From Bacteroidota bacterium (GTDB lineage: Bacteria; Bacteroidota; Ignavibacteria; Kryptoniales; JAKASW01), in assembly GCA_021794075.1 (NCBI GenBank), contig JAJYRM010000019.1, forward strand, positions 1 to 46,261: 46,261 nucleotides of DNA, written 5' to 3'. Shown here in pieces: positions 21,658 to 29,235 of this stretch; the stretch's first letter is position 1, and each line of letters begins with the position of its first letter. The notes beneath the pieces were generated by a model. That model did not search any database. It had not been told where the DNA came from and saw only the letters and a program-made list of their open reading frames with translations. A program made the position numbers and the translations under genes.

Positions 21658-22365
21658 ATGGGAATCACTATTTATTACGCTGGCAAGGCAAAGAGTCCCG
21701 AGGCGTTCGGAGAACTTCTGGAAGTATTGGCTGACCGGGCAGAGGCATTGCATTGGAGACTGAAGGCAGTGGATGAGGATTTGAAGGGACGGTTCTACCC
21801 AAGCTGGGGCCATGGTTATGGCTACATCCCTTCGCCTGAGGAAATCAATGAAAGAGGTATCGAATTCTTCCCGAAGATGGTCAAGCCGGATTGCAACGGT
21901 TACTTCAGGCTCTATGACCATCAATATGCGAATGACATCCGGGAGGGATTCGGGATGGGGATGTACCCAAAGTTCCACCTTGACACGCATATTTCAGGGA
22001 TAATCCTTTACCCTCACGAGAAGTGCGAGTCGCTGAAATTCATTTTCAATACGAAGACGCTGGAACTCGCCAATTACGAAATCCATGACCATGATGCCAT
22101 TTACGGCTACAATTCATGCTGGTGCAAGACACAGTTCGCAGGATTCAAAATCCATGTCCTGGTGTGCGAGACAATCAGGCTTACTGAGAAGTACATCGAT
22201 TTCTCCAAGATCAAGGACGAAGCTGAGTACTTTCATTCACAAGACCTGATGGTTGGCATCAAGAACTTCAATGAGATGATGTTCAACATCAAGGAATTTG
22301 GGAGGTTCTTGAATAACCTCGGCAAGCGGTATGGATTGTCGACGAAATCGGGAGATGAGATGTGA
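21658..22365 (+). CDS. Uncharacterised protein A, opening MGITIYYAGK
   Basis: Protein of 235 residues, no signal peptide or membrane segment. The opening MGITIYYAGK and the middle GIILYPHEKCESLKFIF recall a group of uncharacterised bacterial proteins that begin MGITIHY; I know of no assigned function. Several conserved-looking His, Cys and Trp residues (HDHDAIYGYNSCWCKTQF) could bind metal. A strong AAGGAGATG ends about eight bases before the ATG. A hairpin terminator follows. The last 30 codons and the terminator recur at 24949-25072, and a more decayed form at about 25711-25778, so this gene or its end has been duplicated within the island. Confidence 0.75.
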   Translation: MGITIYYAGKAKSPEAFGELLEVLADRAEALHWRLKAVDEDLKGRFYPSWGHGYGYIPSPEEINERGIEFFPKMVKPDCNGYFRLYDHQYANDIREGFGMGMYPKFHLDTHISGIILYPHEKCESLKFIFNTKTLELANYEIHDHDAIYGYNSCWCKTQFAGFKIHVLVCETIRLTEKYIDFSKIKDEAEYFHSQDLMVGIKNFNEMMFNIKEFGRFLNNLGKRYGLSTKSGDEM

Positions 22366-22372
22366 TGGTACA

Positions 22373-22405
22373 TAGCCTCACCATGATTGGTGGGGCTATT
22401 TTTTT
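22373..22405 (+). terminator. Rho-independent terminator of gene A (repeat copy 1)
   Basis: TAGCCTCACC at 22373-22382 pairs with GGTGGGGCTA at 22389-22398 (one G-U pair) over a six-base loop, followed by seven T. This is the first of three related hairpins in the island. It also abuts the stop codon of the decayed minus-strand fragment that follows. Confidence 0.9.
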
Positions 22406-22473
22406 GTAAATACGATGAAAGGTTTGAGCGATTGTTGGTTTACGATCTCTTTTATGCTACCAGACTCAGCCAT
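22396..22473 (-). pseudogene. N-terminal remnant of the membrane HEPN-like gene
   Basis: Reads MAESGSIKEIVNQQSLKPF and a few more residues before a stop inside the gene A terminator. The full gene at 23035-24879 begins its conserved part MAESGGINEILNNPTFRRF. Similarity extends upstream into the presumed promoter (shared CTTTGCG and TTTTTAGATG/TTTTTGGGGTG segments up to about 22580). It is a truncated duplicate of the 5' end of that gene, cut exactly at the terminator. Confidence 0.75.
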
Positions 22474-22594
22474 TATGGATTTTGTTCCCGCAAAGTAGAG
22501 ACAACTGAGGATTTCAATTCCAATGATGAATCCACCATTGTGAAGTTCAGACCCTGATTGACTTGCCGGATTTTTAGATGTAGAACAAAGATGA

Positions 22595-22876
22595 ATGGAG
22601 AAGCTTGGCGGGAAACTCGAAAGTGAGACCGAACGCATTCAACGGGAAAGGGCCCTGCTGGAGGAACGTTTGCAGAGCCTGATCGACAGAAAAGTTGAGG
22701 GTTTTGAGCTGGATGAGGTTGGATCGACCGTCTCAATAAGGTTTGATAACGGTGAAGTGTTGGAATTTAGTAGTTGGGATGCCCTCCATGATTTACCGTA
22801 TCCTGAAGGCGTCAGGGTTTATACCCCGGAAAAAGGAACCGAAAAGGCGGATACTGAATCCGGCAGCCTTGAATAA
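22595..22876 (+). CDS. Hypothetical protein with N-terminal coiled coil
   Basis: Small protein of 93 residues. The first 35 residues are a charged amphipathic helix (SETERIQRERALLEERLQ) likely to form a coiled coil; the rest is compact with short beta-like stretches (STVSIRFDNGEVLEF). No family recognised. The ribosome-binding site is weak (ACAAAGATGA), so translation is not assured. It lies between two copies of the duplicated membrane-gene 5' end and may be passenger DNA. Confidence 0.45.
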   Translation: MEKLGGKLESETERIQRERALLEERLQSLIDRKVEGFELDEVGSTVSIRFDNGEVLEFSSWDALHDLPYPEGVRVYTPEKGTEKADTESGSLE

Positions 22877-23034
22877 TGAGAAAGGCTCAGTTTCTGTACC
22901 AGCATCCGTTCGCCATCACTGTTATTTTCCCTATCCTTCCCAATTTTACATTCTCGATTTGTCGCCGCTCGGAGCCTAGAGACCTTGTCCGCAGTGGGCA
23001 CCTTTATTTTTTCTAATGGTTTGATAGAAAGCTT

Positions 23035-24879
23035 TCAGGTCGCCCGAGACTCTTCCGGGCTAGATTTACTCCACAAAGTACATAAATTAGTGGTTGGGAC
23101 ATTCTCTTCTCGTCTCAGCACTCCGGAACTGAGATTGATATATTCCAGGGAATTGCTCTGAACACTATTTAAGAACAGGATTTCTCCCTCCTTCATAATC
23201 ATAAAAGGGTACGCACTGAGGGCGAGATCATCGGGCGTGTTTTCAACCACCATGCACAGCTGTTCGCTTTTTGATTTGAGTGCCTCTCCGCCTTTTGATT
23301 GTAATGGAATTCTGGTCCATCCCTTCATTCTGCTCGATTCCGGGTCCTTCTTTCCCTTGACGATGGTACAATCGGTCAAAAGCGGTTTAAAATTCAACAC
23401 CATAAACAGGAATACCCTGTGGAATCTATCCCATAAAGGCGACACTTGAGCTTCTGTTACCGCGCCATGGCCACGGGTTATGTTACGAATTCGAACAAAC
23501 CAATCAAACCATTCAGCGAAAGTTATCGGTGGTGTCTCATGCCATTCCAAGCCTTGGGCAGACGCATCTTCAATCAGCTTGTGAAAGGAATCGTGCGGTG
23601 CGTGCCCTAGGAGCGATTTGATGGCCCGGCTGATTTTGTCGTCTTTGGCTACCCCGTTTAACATCTTCAAACGATTTACCCAATCGCCTAAGGTGGGAGG
23701 TCTCTTGAAAAAATCCAACGAAGGATCATGATCCGGAACTGACCATTGAGTGATTGAAAGATACATCACCGCGACTTTGACGAGGGCTTCCATGCAATCC
23801 AGCAACGCTATAAACCTCTCAACGTTGCTCTGTGATAGCCTGAAACGTAAGTAACAATCTGCGACTGGCGGGAAGCCTTGTCTTGCGATAAGCTGAATTA
23901 CCGATCTAGAGTCTTGGTCAAGGGCATCGTCCGAGTCGCCAATCGGAATAATGTTGGTTGTTAGTTGGTTTGTTAATTCAGTCACGATGGCAGATATGTT
24001 TTCTTCCTCTTGTTCCCTTGTTGACTCCACAAATTCAAAGTTTTGGATACCACGCCCTTCTATGAGATATGGCTCTGAATGGTGAGTAGATATTTGAACG
24101 AGAAAAATTTTCCCTGTGGAAAATTGGATGTAGGAATCAAGCATTTCCCTGAATTCATCTGTCATTTTATTGCCTGAGCGTACAACGACAATCATCGCGG
24201 GCGAACGTTTGACTGCGTACAGCGCATACTTCTCATCATGTTTGCGAAAAGAAAGAAGGTTCACGAAATAGAAAGGATGCGAGCCAATTGATTTCATTCG
24301 AGCCGTCAAGAAATTCAAGAGGATCCGTTTGCCGTAGAGCGTAGCAATACCCGGTTCCATGACAGCAACACCTGTCGCGCCCCAAGCGTTGATATTCTTT
24401 CCCGATTTGAAGTCTCGATAGTACATCTTCGGGACCATACTCTCGATAAGCAACGAGAATAGTCTGGAAATGGTGGAGAGCAGAATGAAGCCAAAGGCGA
24501 TGCCTCCACCGATGATCCAGCGGAGCGCGTTGTGGGGAAAAACATAAATAAGGATCACCACCCAGATTGCAAGACCGATAATCACCTGCCTCCGCATTGG
24601 GATGGAAACTTTCAATCCGGAAGCTTTGATTGCGATTCCCACGGGGAGAGAGAGCACTAGTAAAGAACCGATAAAAAGAAGCCCAATCTTTAATGGTAGC
24701 CAAGAGAACATGAAGGAAATGAATATGAGTAATCCGCCAAACGCCACGAAGACAGTTTGGAGTATCCAGATGAAGCGTCTGAATGTTGGATTGTTCAAAA
24801 TTTCATTTATTCCGCCAGACTCAGCCATGATGGACGTGATGCTCGCAAAGTTAGGTAATGGATGATCTAAATTCAACAT
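23035..24879 (-). CDS. Membrane-anchored protein with HEPN-like C-terminal domain
   Basis: Protein of up to 614 residues, no precise family recognised. The N-terminal third has four hydrophobic segments at about 40-60, 64-84, 98-114 and 117-140. A mixed alpha/beta region follows (about 200-300). A helical C-terminal domain (about 345-520) contains an RN-x4-H motif, Arg465 to His471 in IRNITRGHG, preceded by long helices and followed by DRFHRVFLFM. R-x4-6-H within such helices is the hallmark of HEPN domains, which are often RNases in phage defence and toxin systems. The start could be at Met18 (24828), where the duplicated fragment's similarity is strongest; neither start has a clear ribosome-binding site. 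It stands alone in the nuclease-rich island. Function as a membrane-tethered abortive-infection effector is inference. Confidence 0.7.
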   Translation of the reverse strand: MLNLDHPLPNFASITSIMAESGGINEILNNPTFRRFIWILQTVFVAFGGLLIFISFMFSWLPLKIGLLFIGSLLVLSLPVGIAIKASGLKVSIPMRRQVIIGLAIWVVILIYVFPHNALRWIIGGGIAFGFILLSTISRLFSLLIESMVPKMYYRDFKSGKNINAWGATGVAVMEPGIATLYGKRILLNFLTARMKSIGSHPFYFVNLLSFRKHDEKYALYAVKRSPAMIVVVRSGNKMTDEFREMLDSYIQFSTGKIFLVQISTHHSEPYLIEGRGIQNFEFVESTREQEEENISAIVTELTNQLTTNIIPIGDSDDALDQDSRSVIQLIARQGFPPVADCYLRFRLSQSNVERFIALLDCMEALVKVAVMYLSITQWSVPDHDPSLDFFKRPPTLGDWVNRLKMLNGVAKDDKISRAIKSLLGHAPHDSFHKLIEDASAQGLEWHETPPITFAEWFDWFVRIRNITRGHGAVTEAQVSPLWDRFHRVFLFMVLNFKPLLTDCTIVKGKKDPESSRMKGWTRIPLQSKGGEALKSKSEQLCMVVENTPDDLALSAYPFMIMKEGEILFLNSVQSNSLEYINLSSGVLRREENVPTTNLCTLWSKSSPEESRAT

Positions 24880-24948
24880 CGAGCCTGATGTTCGTGAAAT
24901 TCCGTTGGTTGATTTACCAAATTTTTGGGGTGTCGGAAACGGGGGATG

Positions 24949-25041
24949 GAGATGATGTTCAAAACCAAAAATTTTCAGAAGTTCTTGAATGACGTCGGGA
25001 AGCGGTACGGATTGTCGGCGAGGTCAGGAGATGAGATGTGA
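24949..25041 (+). pseudogene. C-terminal remnant of a gene A paralogue (repeat copy 2)
   Basis: Thirty codons, from Glu-Met-Met-Phe to Gly-Asp-Glu-Met-stop, match the last thirty codons of gene A at 22273-22365 at both protein and DNA level, including KRYGLS and SGDEM. There is no start codon or upstream homology, so it is the tail of a lost paralogue. It is followed by the same hairpin as gene A. Confidence 0.85.
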
Positions 25042-25048
25042 TGCTATG

Positions 25049-25080
25049 TAGCCTCACCATTTGGTGGGGCTATTATTTAT
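25049..25080 (+). terminator. Hairpin terminator, repeat copy 2
   Basis: TAGCCTCACC pairs with GGTGGGGCTA over the loop ATTT, followed by TTATTTATT. It is the same stem as behind gene A with a shorter loop, and now terminates only a gene fragment. Confidence 0.75.
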
Positions 25081-25124
25081 TGTGATTGCCTCACAACGAA
25101 GACCGGAGGAAATGCCCTTTGAAA

Positions 25125-25160
25125 AACAAAAACCTGAATGCATAGTGTCATTCAGGTTTT
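25125..25160 (-). terminator. Terminator of the RadC-like gene
   Basis: A perfect 12-base-pair stem, AAAACCTGAATG with CATTCAGGTTTT, encloses an eight-base loop. On the minus strand it is followed by TGTTTTTC and directly abuts the RadC stop codon. It is nearly symmetric and could stop transcription from either side. Confidence 0.85.
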
Positions 25161-25618
25161 TAGATGAGTCCCCGCTCACTGAAGCTCAGGTAACCATAGC
25201 CGTCAGAGACGATAAGATGGTCACGGAGTTCGATATCAAGAATCTTCCCCGCTTCCTTCAACTGCTTGGTTACCGCTATATCTTCGCTTGACGGTTCCAG
25301 ATTTCCTGATGGGTGATTGTGCGCGACGATAACCGAGTCGGCATTCACCATGATCGCCATCTTGAAGACTTCCCTTGGATGAACCAGCGATGAGTTGAGG
25401 ATTCCGATGGAGATCGTGTGTATGGCGATGGGTTTATTCGCCGAGCTGAGGTAGAGTCCGACCAAGTGTTTCCGGTCTGCACCCTTGAGATACTCGATTA
25501 AAATCTCTGCGGCGTCTTCCGGCTTGCGGATCACCTTCTCGGGCACCGGAACGTTCTTTTCCCGAACCAGCATCACCTTGTAGAGCGGAGTCTGGCAGAC
25601 AAGTTTCGCTTTTGTCAT
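25160..25618 (-). CDS. RadC-family JAB/MPN domain protein
   Basis: Protein of 152 residues made of a single RadC (JAB/MPN, DUF2466) domain without the N-terminal HhH segment of chromosomal RadC. The metal-binding JAMM signature is visible as HNHPSGNLEPSSED: His, His, Ser and Asp at about 100, 102, 110 and 113. Such short RadC proteins are frequent on plasmids, ICEs and prophages; despite the name their role in DNA repair is unproven. Two ATGs lie six bases apart; the inner one at 25618 has better spacing to AAGGG. A strong terminator follows. Confidence 0.9.
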   Translation of the reverse strand: MTKAKLVCQTPLYKVMLVREKNVPVPEKVIRKPEDAAEILIEYLKGADRKHLVGLYLSSANKPIAIHTISIGILNSSLVHPREVFKMAIMVNADSVIVAHNHPSGNLEPSSEDIAVTKQLKEAGKILDIELRDHLIVSDGYGYLSFSERGLI

Positions 25619-25710
25619 GGGCATGCACCCTTGGGGATTAGTTTGTGAAAGAACTATTCCCTTTAAGCGTATGGTAAATGGAACGCGGACATAAGACGGG
25701 TAAGATGGTC

Positions 25711-25778
25711 GGAAAGAGAAATTGTTGGCGAAATCGGGGGGATGCGATGATAGATAGCCCCACCATTTGGTCGGGCTA
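25711..25778 (+). repeat. Decayed third copy of the gene A end plus hairpin
   Basis: GTCGGAAAGAG...TTGTTGGCGAAATCGGG...GATGCGATGA resembles the end of gene A with several indels. It is followed by TAGCCCCACC-ATTT-GGTCGGGCTA at 25755-25778 (one mismatch in the stem), then TTGTTTTTA. It lies between the RadC-like and DUF3883 genes, about 700 bases from copy 2. Confidence 0.7.
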
Positions 25779-25801
25779 TTGTTTTTATAGCGTTCCTGCC
25801 C

Positions 25802-26782
25802 TCATTCAATTGTCACGTTTGCCGACACCACCTCCTCTGTCATCAGGCTTTTTCCGGTATTCTCATCCCTCCAGATGTTTTCTTCTGCGTCCCACAAGAA
25901 GTCGTTTACCTGTGGTGAACGAAGTGCATCGGTGACTATGCAGATTCTGTATCGTCGCTTTCTAGACTTGCTTTTCTGATACTCATTTGGACTCAGATTG
26001 ATTGTTGCATTATCCGCTGGTTGGTTTGTGCCCTTCACCTCGATCAGAAGCTTGTCTGATTTGGAACGCGCCTCCAGATCATAACCAACGTGGTCTCTTT
26101 CGACAGATATGACATCATATCCTTGATCGCTGTAATGTTTCGCAGCCACTTCAATTGCCGCTCGTTCAATCTTTAATTTCAAAACCTGATCTAATGGCGG
26201 TTTCGTGCCGGGCCTCGGAGGAAAGTATTTGCCAGCTTCCACACTTAGTGTGTAAGCGTGGAGTTTGTTCTTAAATGCGATAACCTCTTGACGATTAGAG
26301 TCCAAGAACGACACAAAGGTCTGAGCACCAAATCCTTTGTGCAAAACCGGCACTGTGAAGGACCGGCGGTGAGGCGGCACGACATATTTGTCGGAGTCTC
26401 TTGCAGATATGATCCATCGCGGATTGATCCGTTCGTTTCTATACTGAAACGACCGGCCCTTCAGTGGGTTTTGGAGTCTACGATAGACAGTTGCGTTCTT
26501 GTACCAACCGACGATCACCGATCCTCGACTCGACCGAGCACGCCAGGCAACTAAGACATTGTCTACCTTGTCTGTTGCGGCTGAGTCCAGTCGTGAGATA
26601 CTGATCGTTCCGGTTCTTAGTTGCACATAGCCGTATACCATTCCATGGTAAGGGAGGAAATTAATTGCTTCATGACCAAAGCCGTGTTCGCGAACGTAGG
26701 CGCCGCCGTGGCGCGGAATATCATCGGAAGTGACACCGCAATAGTATTTCATCCACGATACATTACAGAGCAGCATTTTCAT
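25802..26782 (-). CDS. DUF3883 (PD-(D/E)XK-like) nuclease with N-terminal recognition-like domain
   Basis: Protein of 326 residues. The C-terminal DUF3883 domain shows a restriction-endonuclease-type active site: Asp235 in VGYDLEAR and Glu248-x-Lys250 in LLIEVKGT, followed by INLSPNEY. The N-terminal half (MKYYCGVTSDD, GHEAINFLPYHGMVYGYVQ, VLVAWRA, IVGWYKNATVY) resembles a domain fused to several predicted restriction enzymes, possibly for sensing modified bases; that reading is tentative. The start is the ATG at 26782 with AAGGGG six bases upstream. The neighbour upstream, 33 bases away, is another small nuclease-like gene. Role in defence is inference. Confidence 0.8.
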   Translation of the reverse strand: MKMLLCNVSWMKYYCGVTSDDIPRHGGAYVREHGFGHEAINFLPYHGMVYGYVQLRTGTISISRLDSAATDKVDNVLVAWRARSSRGSVIVGWYKNATVYRRLQNPLKGRSFQYRNERINPRWIISARDSDKYVVPPHRRSFTVPVLHKGFGAQTFVSFLDSNRQEVIAFKNKLHAYTLSVEAGKYFPPRPGTKPPLDQVLKLKIERAAIEVAAKHYSDQGYDVISVERDHVGYDLEARSKSDKLLIEVKGTNQPADNATINLSPNEYQKSKSRKRRYRICIVTDALRSPQVNDFLWDAEENIWRDENTGKSLMTEEVVSANVTIE

Positions 26783-26815
26783 ATTTTTCCCCTTAGATGC
26801 CTGATACGCCATGTC

Positions 26816-27160
26816 CTATTCATACCATACGATTTTATTATCCTCGCATTTAAAACTCTTTAGAAACATGATTTTCACGTCATCGGGCACATTAGACGTG
26901 TCTGTGCCAGCTGGAACAGCCAATATCTTTTCCACGATCTCGACACCTCGACCGGAAAGCTTTTTGGTATAGGAATTCAGCTGATTTAGAATCGCTTGGG
27001 AGATATTACAAGTCGCTTTCACTTCTACTATCGCTCGTTGGATTTTTCCACGCACCTTTCTTTCAACCGTAAAATCGGGTTCATAGCCAACCCATCTGTC
27101 TTTCCTATAAATCTCCCAACCTTTGTAAGCAGGAAATTCCGCTCTCAAATTTTTGTGCAC
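26816..27160 (-). CDS. Small PD-(D/E)XK nuclease-like protein, interrupted by an early amber codon
   Basis: About 114 residues. Asp29 in YEPDF and Glu46-x-Lys48 in VEVKAT form a PD-(D/E)XK-like site. The frame shown begins with GTG at 27160. The same frame extends upstream through a TAG (27161-27163) to an ATG at 27193, ten codons before the TAG, which has a near-perfect AAGGAGG seven bases ahead. The original gene probably began there (Met-Thr-Phe-Arg-Glu-Asp-Asp-Met-Tyr-Ser) and gained a nonsense codon. Termination at TAG followed at once by GTG could allow re-initiation. It may therefore be a pseudogene or a weakly translated gene. The DUF3883 gene lies 33 bases downstream. Confidence 0.6.
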   Translation of the reverse strand: MHKNLRAEFPAYKGWEIYRKDRWVGYEPDFTVERKVRGKIQRAIVEVKATCNISQAILNQLNSYTKKLSGRGVEIVEKILAVPAGTDTSNVPDDVKIMFLKSFKCEDNKIVWYE

Positions 27161-27275
27161 CTAAGAGTACATATCATCTTCTCGAAATGTCATTGTTTAA
27201 CCTCCTTAGCGCCAAGCAGATTCATTATACTTGACTTGACAGCAACGCCACTCCATATAACATAATGTGGTGCCA

Positions 27276-28085
27276 TTATTTCACTCGATTGTCGATTCTC
27301 CGGAGAACATAGGAACCAAGGGTAAACAAATCGAGGGCATCCTCCTCAGACATTTGCCAAATAATTCGCGCGGCATGTCCCGTTGGATTACGAAAGGTTC
27401 CGAAGAGTCCCTTTGTTAAGTTCACAAACCCTCGTTGCTCTGACTGTTCGGTCTCCGTAACGAAATTATTGATCTTGATTCTGGGATTATCGCTGCCAAG
27501 CGCTTCGTCAATCAGTGTTGCCCCATCGCTTGTTAATCCTGTTATTGTCCTGATCGTTTCAGCGATACTCTTGGTTGCTTCAAGGACTGCGTGGAAATAG
27601 TTATCCGCTACGAGTTCGGCTCTGCAAAAGCGCAGAAGCTCAGAGTGAAGATTGCGCTTGAGAAGGTTCTCTTTTAAATGGGAAGCGCGAGCTTGTGCCT
27701 CAGAAAGATTAGTAGCCTTGACGACGGTGTGAAACCTGCCATCGTCCGCAAACCTGAGACCTTTGAAGGCAAGAATCACATTAATGCTCTCAAGTTTCTG
27801 AGTGTAGAACTCTTGTTTGCCAACAAACCTTGCGGGAGCCAACGCCTTAGAGATAAAAGCCAAGGCCATGTTCCCTTTCTGATCTTGATTCTGGCGATTA
27901 ACCAAAGCGTTGAAAAGTCGCTTCCACTTTGTCATCCCCGGATCTGTATCTTGGACACCGATCTGCGATAGTATATAGCCTATCTCAGAGCCGGTTAACC
28001 CGGTCTTAGTTTCGGCGAGTTCCTTGCATAGGTGCGTCAATTCCTCGGCGGAGAATGCTTCCCAGTCTCGATTTACTTTGCCCAT
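27276..28085 (-). CDS. TIGR02391 / Hypoth_Ymh family HEPN-like protein
   Basis: Protein of 269 residues. The C-terminal half matches TIGR02391 (Hypoth_Ymh), which belongs to the HEPN superfamily: LVADNYFHAVLEATKSI, LTSDGATLIDEA and the key GTFRNPTGHA with Arg232-x4-His237. The motif is the predicted RNase active site. The N-terminal part (ELTHLCKELAETKTGLTG, IGVQDTDP) is typical of family members. These genes cluster with restriction and abortive-infection genes. AGGGTAG precedes the start. It is transcribed with the flanking minus-strand nuclease genes. Confidence 0.85.
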   Translation of the reverse strand: MGKVNRDWEAFSAEELTHLCKELAETKTGLTGSEIGYILSQIGVQDTDPGMTKWKRLFNALVNRQNQDQKGNMALAFISKALAPARFVGKQEFYTQKLESINVILAFKGLRFADDGRFHTVVKATNLSEAQARASHLKENLLKRNLHSELLRFCRAELVADNYFHAVLEATKSIAETIRTITGLTSDGATLIDEALGSDNPRIKINNFVTETEQSEQRGFVNLTKGLFGTFRNPTGHAARIIWQMSEEDALDLFTLGSYVLRRIDNRVK

Positions 28086-28177
28086 CTACCCTGTCTTACT
28101 GAAGTTTTGCAAGTAACAATTGCGATGAACAATTTCCACAAGGTGGGCACCAGTTCAATTTGGATATTCAATTGAAG

Positions 28178-29176
28178 TCATTTCGCCTTCAAGTTGTTCT
28201 GCGCCCACTCTCTTACCTTCTTATAAGCAATATACTCACAGACCGCCTCACAGATGGAAGGAATGTGGCCTCCGGGAATGTCGGCGAAGTAGATGGGTAG
28301 ATAACCATTGCGTTCAGCGTAAGAAATCGGAGCTTCAGCCTGATCGTAGTCCTCGGCGATAACTAATTCCCATTTCATTCCGAACTTAACCTGACCCTCA
28401 TGAAGAATCTCAACCGATGGGGAAACCAAATGCCCCGCACTCCATGAGTAGCGACCATCTGAGGACTTGCCTCGATAAATCCCATACGAATATGACGTGA
28501 AGAAGCGACCATCACCGGGGAAGGAAGAGTCCACTGAGGCAGTGAACCATGGAGCTTTAATGCCGTCTTGATCTGGAGAATGGAGACCAAGCCCATAATT
28601 GTTGAGCAGTTCCATTTGAATATTTCTCGTCAAAGGGAATGGAAAATCTAAGTCGAAACGAAAAGTTGGGTCCAAGCTTGGGTCTAAAATACCCCCGCGA
28701 GTCAAATGTTGGATTTCCTCCGGTGTCATCTCCTCCACTTCAGACTGAATCTCTTGTTGTATCCTCGGATATTCCTTTTTCCAATTCACGAATCTGTATG
28801 CGACGAATTGCACGACGGAAATAGAATCATATTGGTCAAGTTCGGCGTCAGATACTCTCAATAAAGGAAACTGCGCGATTGAACAAATTCGATTTTTTCT
28901 AATGTCCTGTTCCATCTTCTTTGCGTACAGAAAATGGTTGGGGCCATCAAATTCGACAGCGAACTCAGGCAAACTACCAGCGTCGCAAATGACAAAATCG
29001 AACTTGCCGTTTTTATACATGGCACGGTCAGAATACCTGAGGTCTGCCAGCTGCAAGTTTATGACATCACGGATGAGCTGCTGGGGGAATATCCGATACC
29101 CACTGCCTGCAAGTGCCTTTTCGAGTTCGTCGCGCGTAACGGACTCACTTGAATTAAGTATCTTCTTTACTTTCAT
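28178..29176 (-). CDS. DUF2726 nuclease-like domain protein
   Basis: Protein of 332 residues. The N-terminal half shows the DUF2726 pattern: a FDFVICD strand, FAVEFDGPNHF and KNRICSIAQFPLLRV, a layout similar to Vsr/PD-(D/E)XK nucleases (Asp, Glu-x-Asp and Asn/Arg residues). The C-terminal half (about 190-332) is not recognised; it contains many aromatic residues and a SFPGDGRFFTSYSYG stretch. Some DUF2726 proteins lie in defence loci. No strong ribosome-binding site; AGGAATTCC lies upstream. Gaps to neighbours are 92 and 59 bases, so co-transcription is plausible. Confidence 0.75.
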   Translation of the reverse strand: MKVKKILNSSESVTRDELEKALAGSGYRIFPQQLIRDVINLQLADLRYSDRAMYKNGKFDFVICDAGSLPEFAVEFDGPNHFLYAKKMEQDIRKNRICSIAQFPLLRVSDAELDQYDSISVVQFVAYRFVNWKKEYPRIQQEIQSEVEEMTPEEIQHLTRGGILDPSLDPTFRFDLDFPFPLTRNIQMELLNNYGLGLHSPDQDGIKAPWFTASVDSSFPGDGRFFTSYSYGIYRGKSSDGRYSWSAGHLVSPSVEILHEGQVKFGMKWELVIAEDYDQAEAPISYAERNGYLPIYFADIPGGHIPSICEAVCEYIAYKKVREWAQNNLKAK

Positions 29177-29235
29177 CTCATGGAATTCCTGGCGTTACAT
29201 GTTTTTACATAGTGTCGCCATCCGACAAGGCGAAA

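Noticed and set aside
22595-22876. Toxin-antitoxin partner for the membrane HEPN gene
   Set aside because: The small protein is on the opposite strand, has a weak ribosome-binding site and no antitoxin-like domain.
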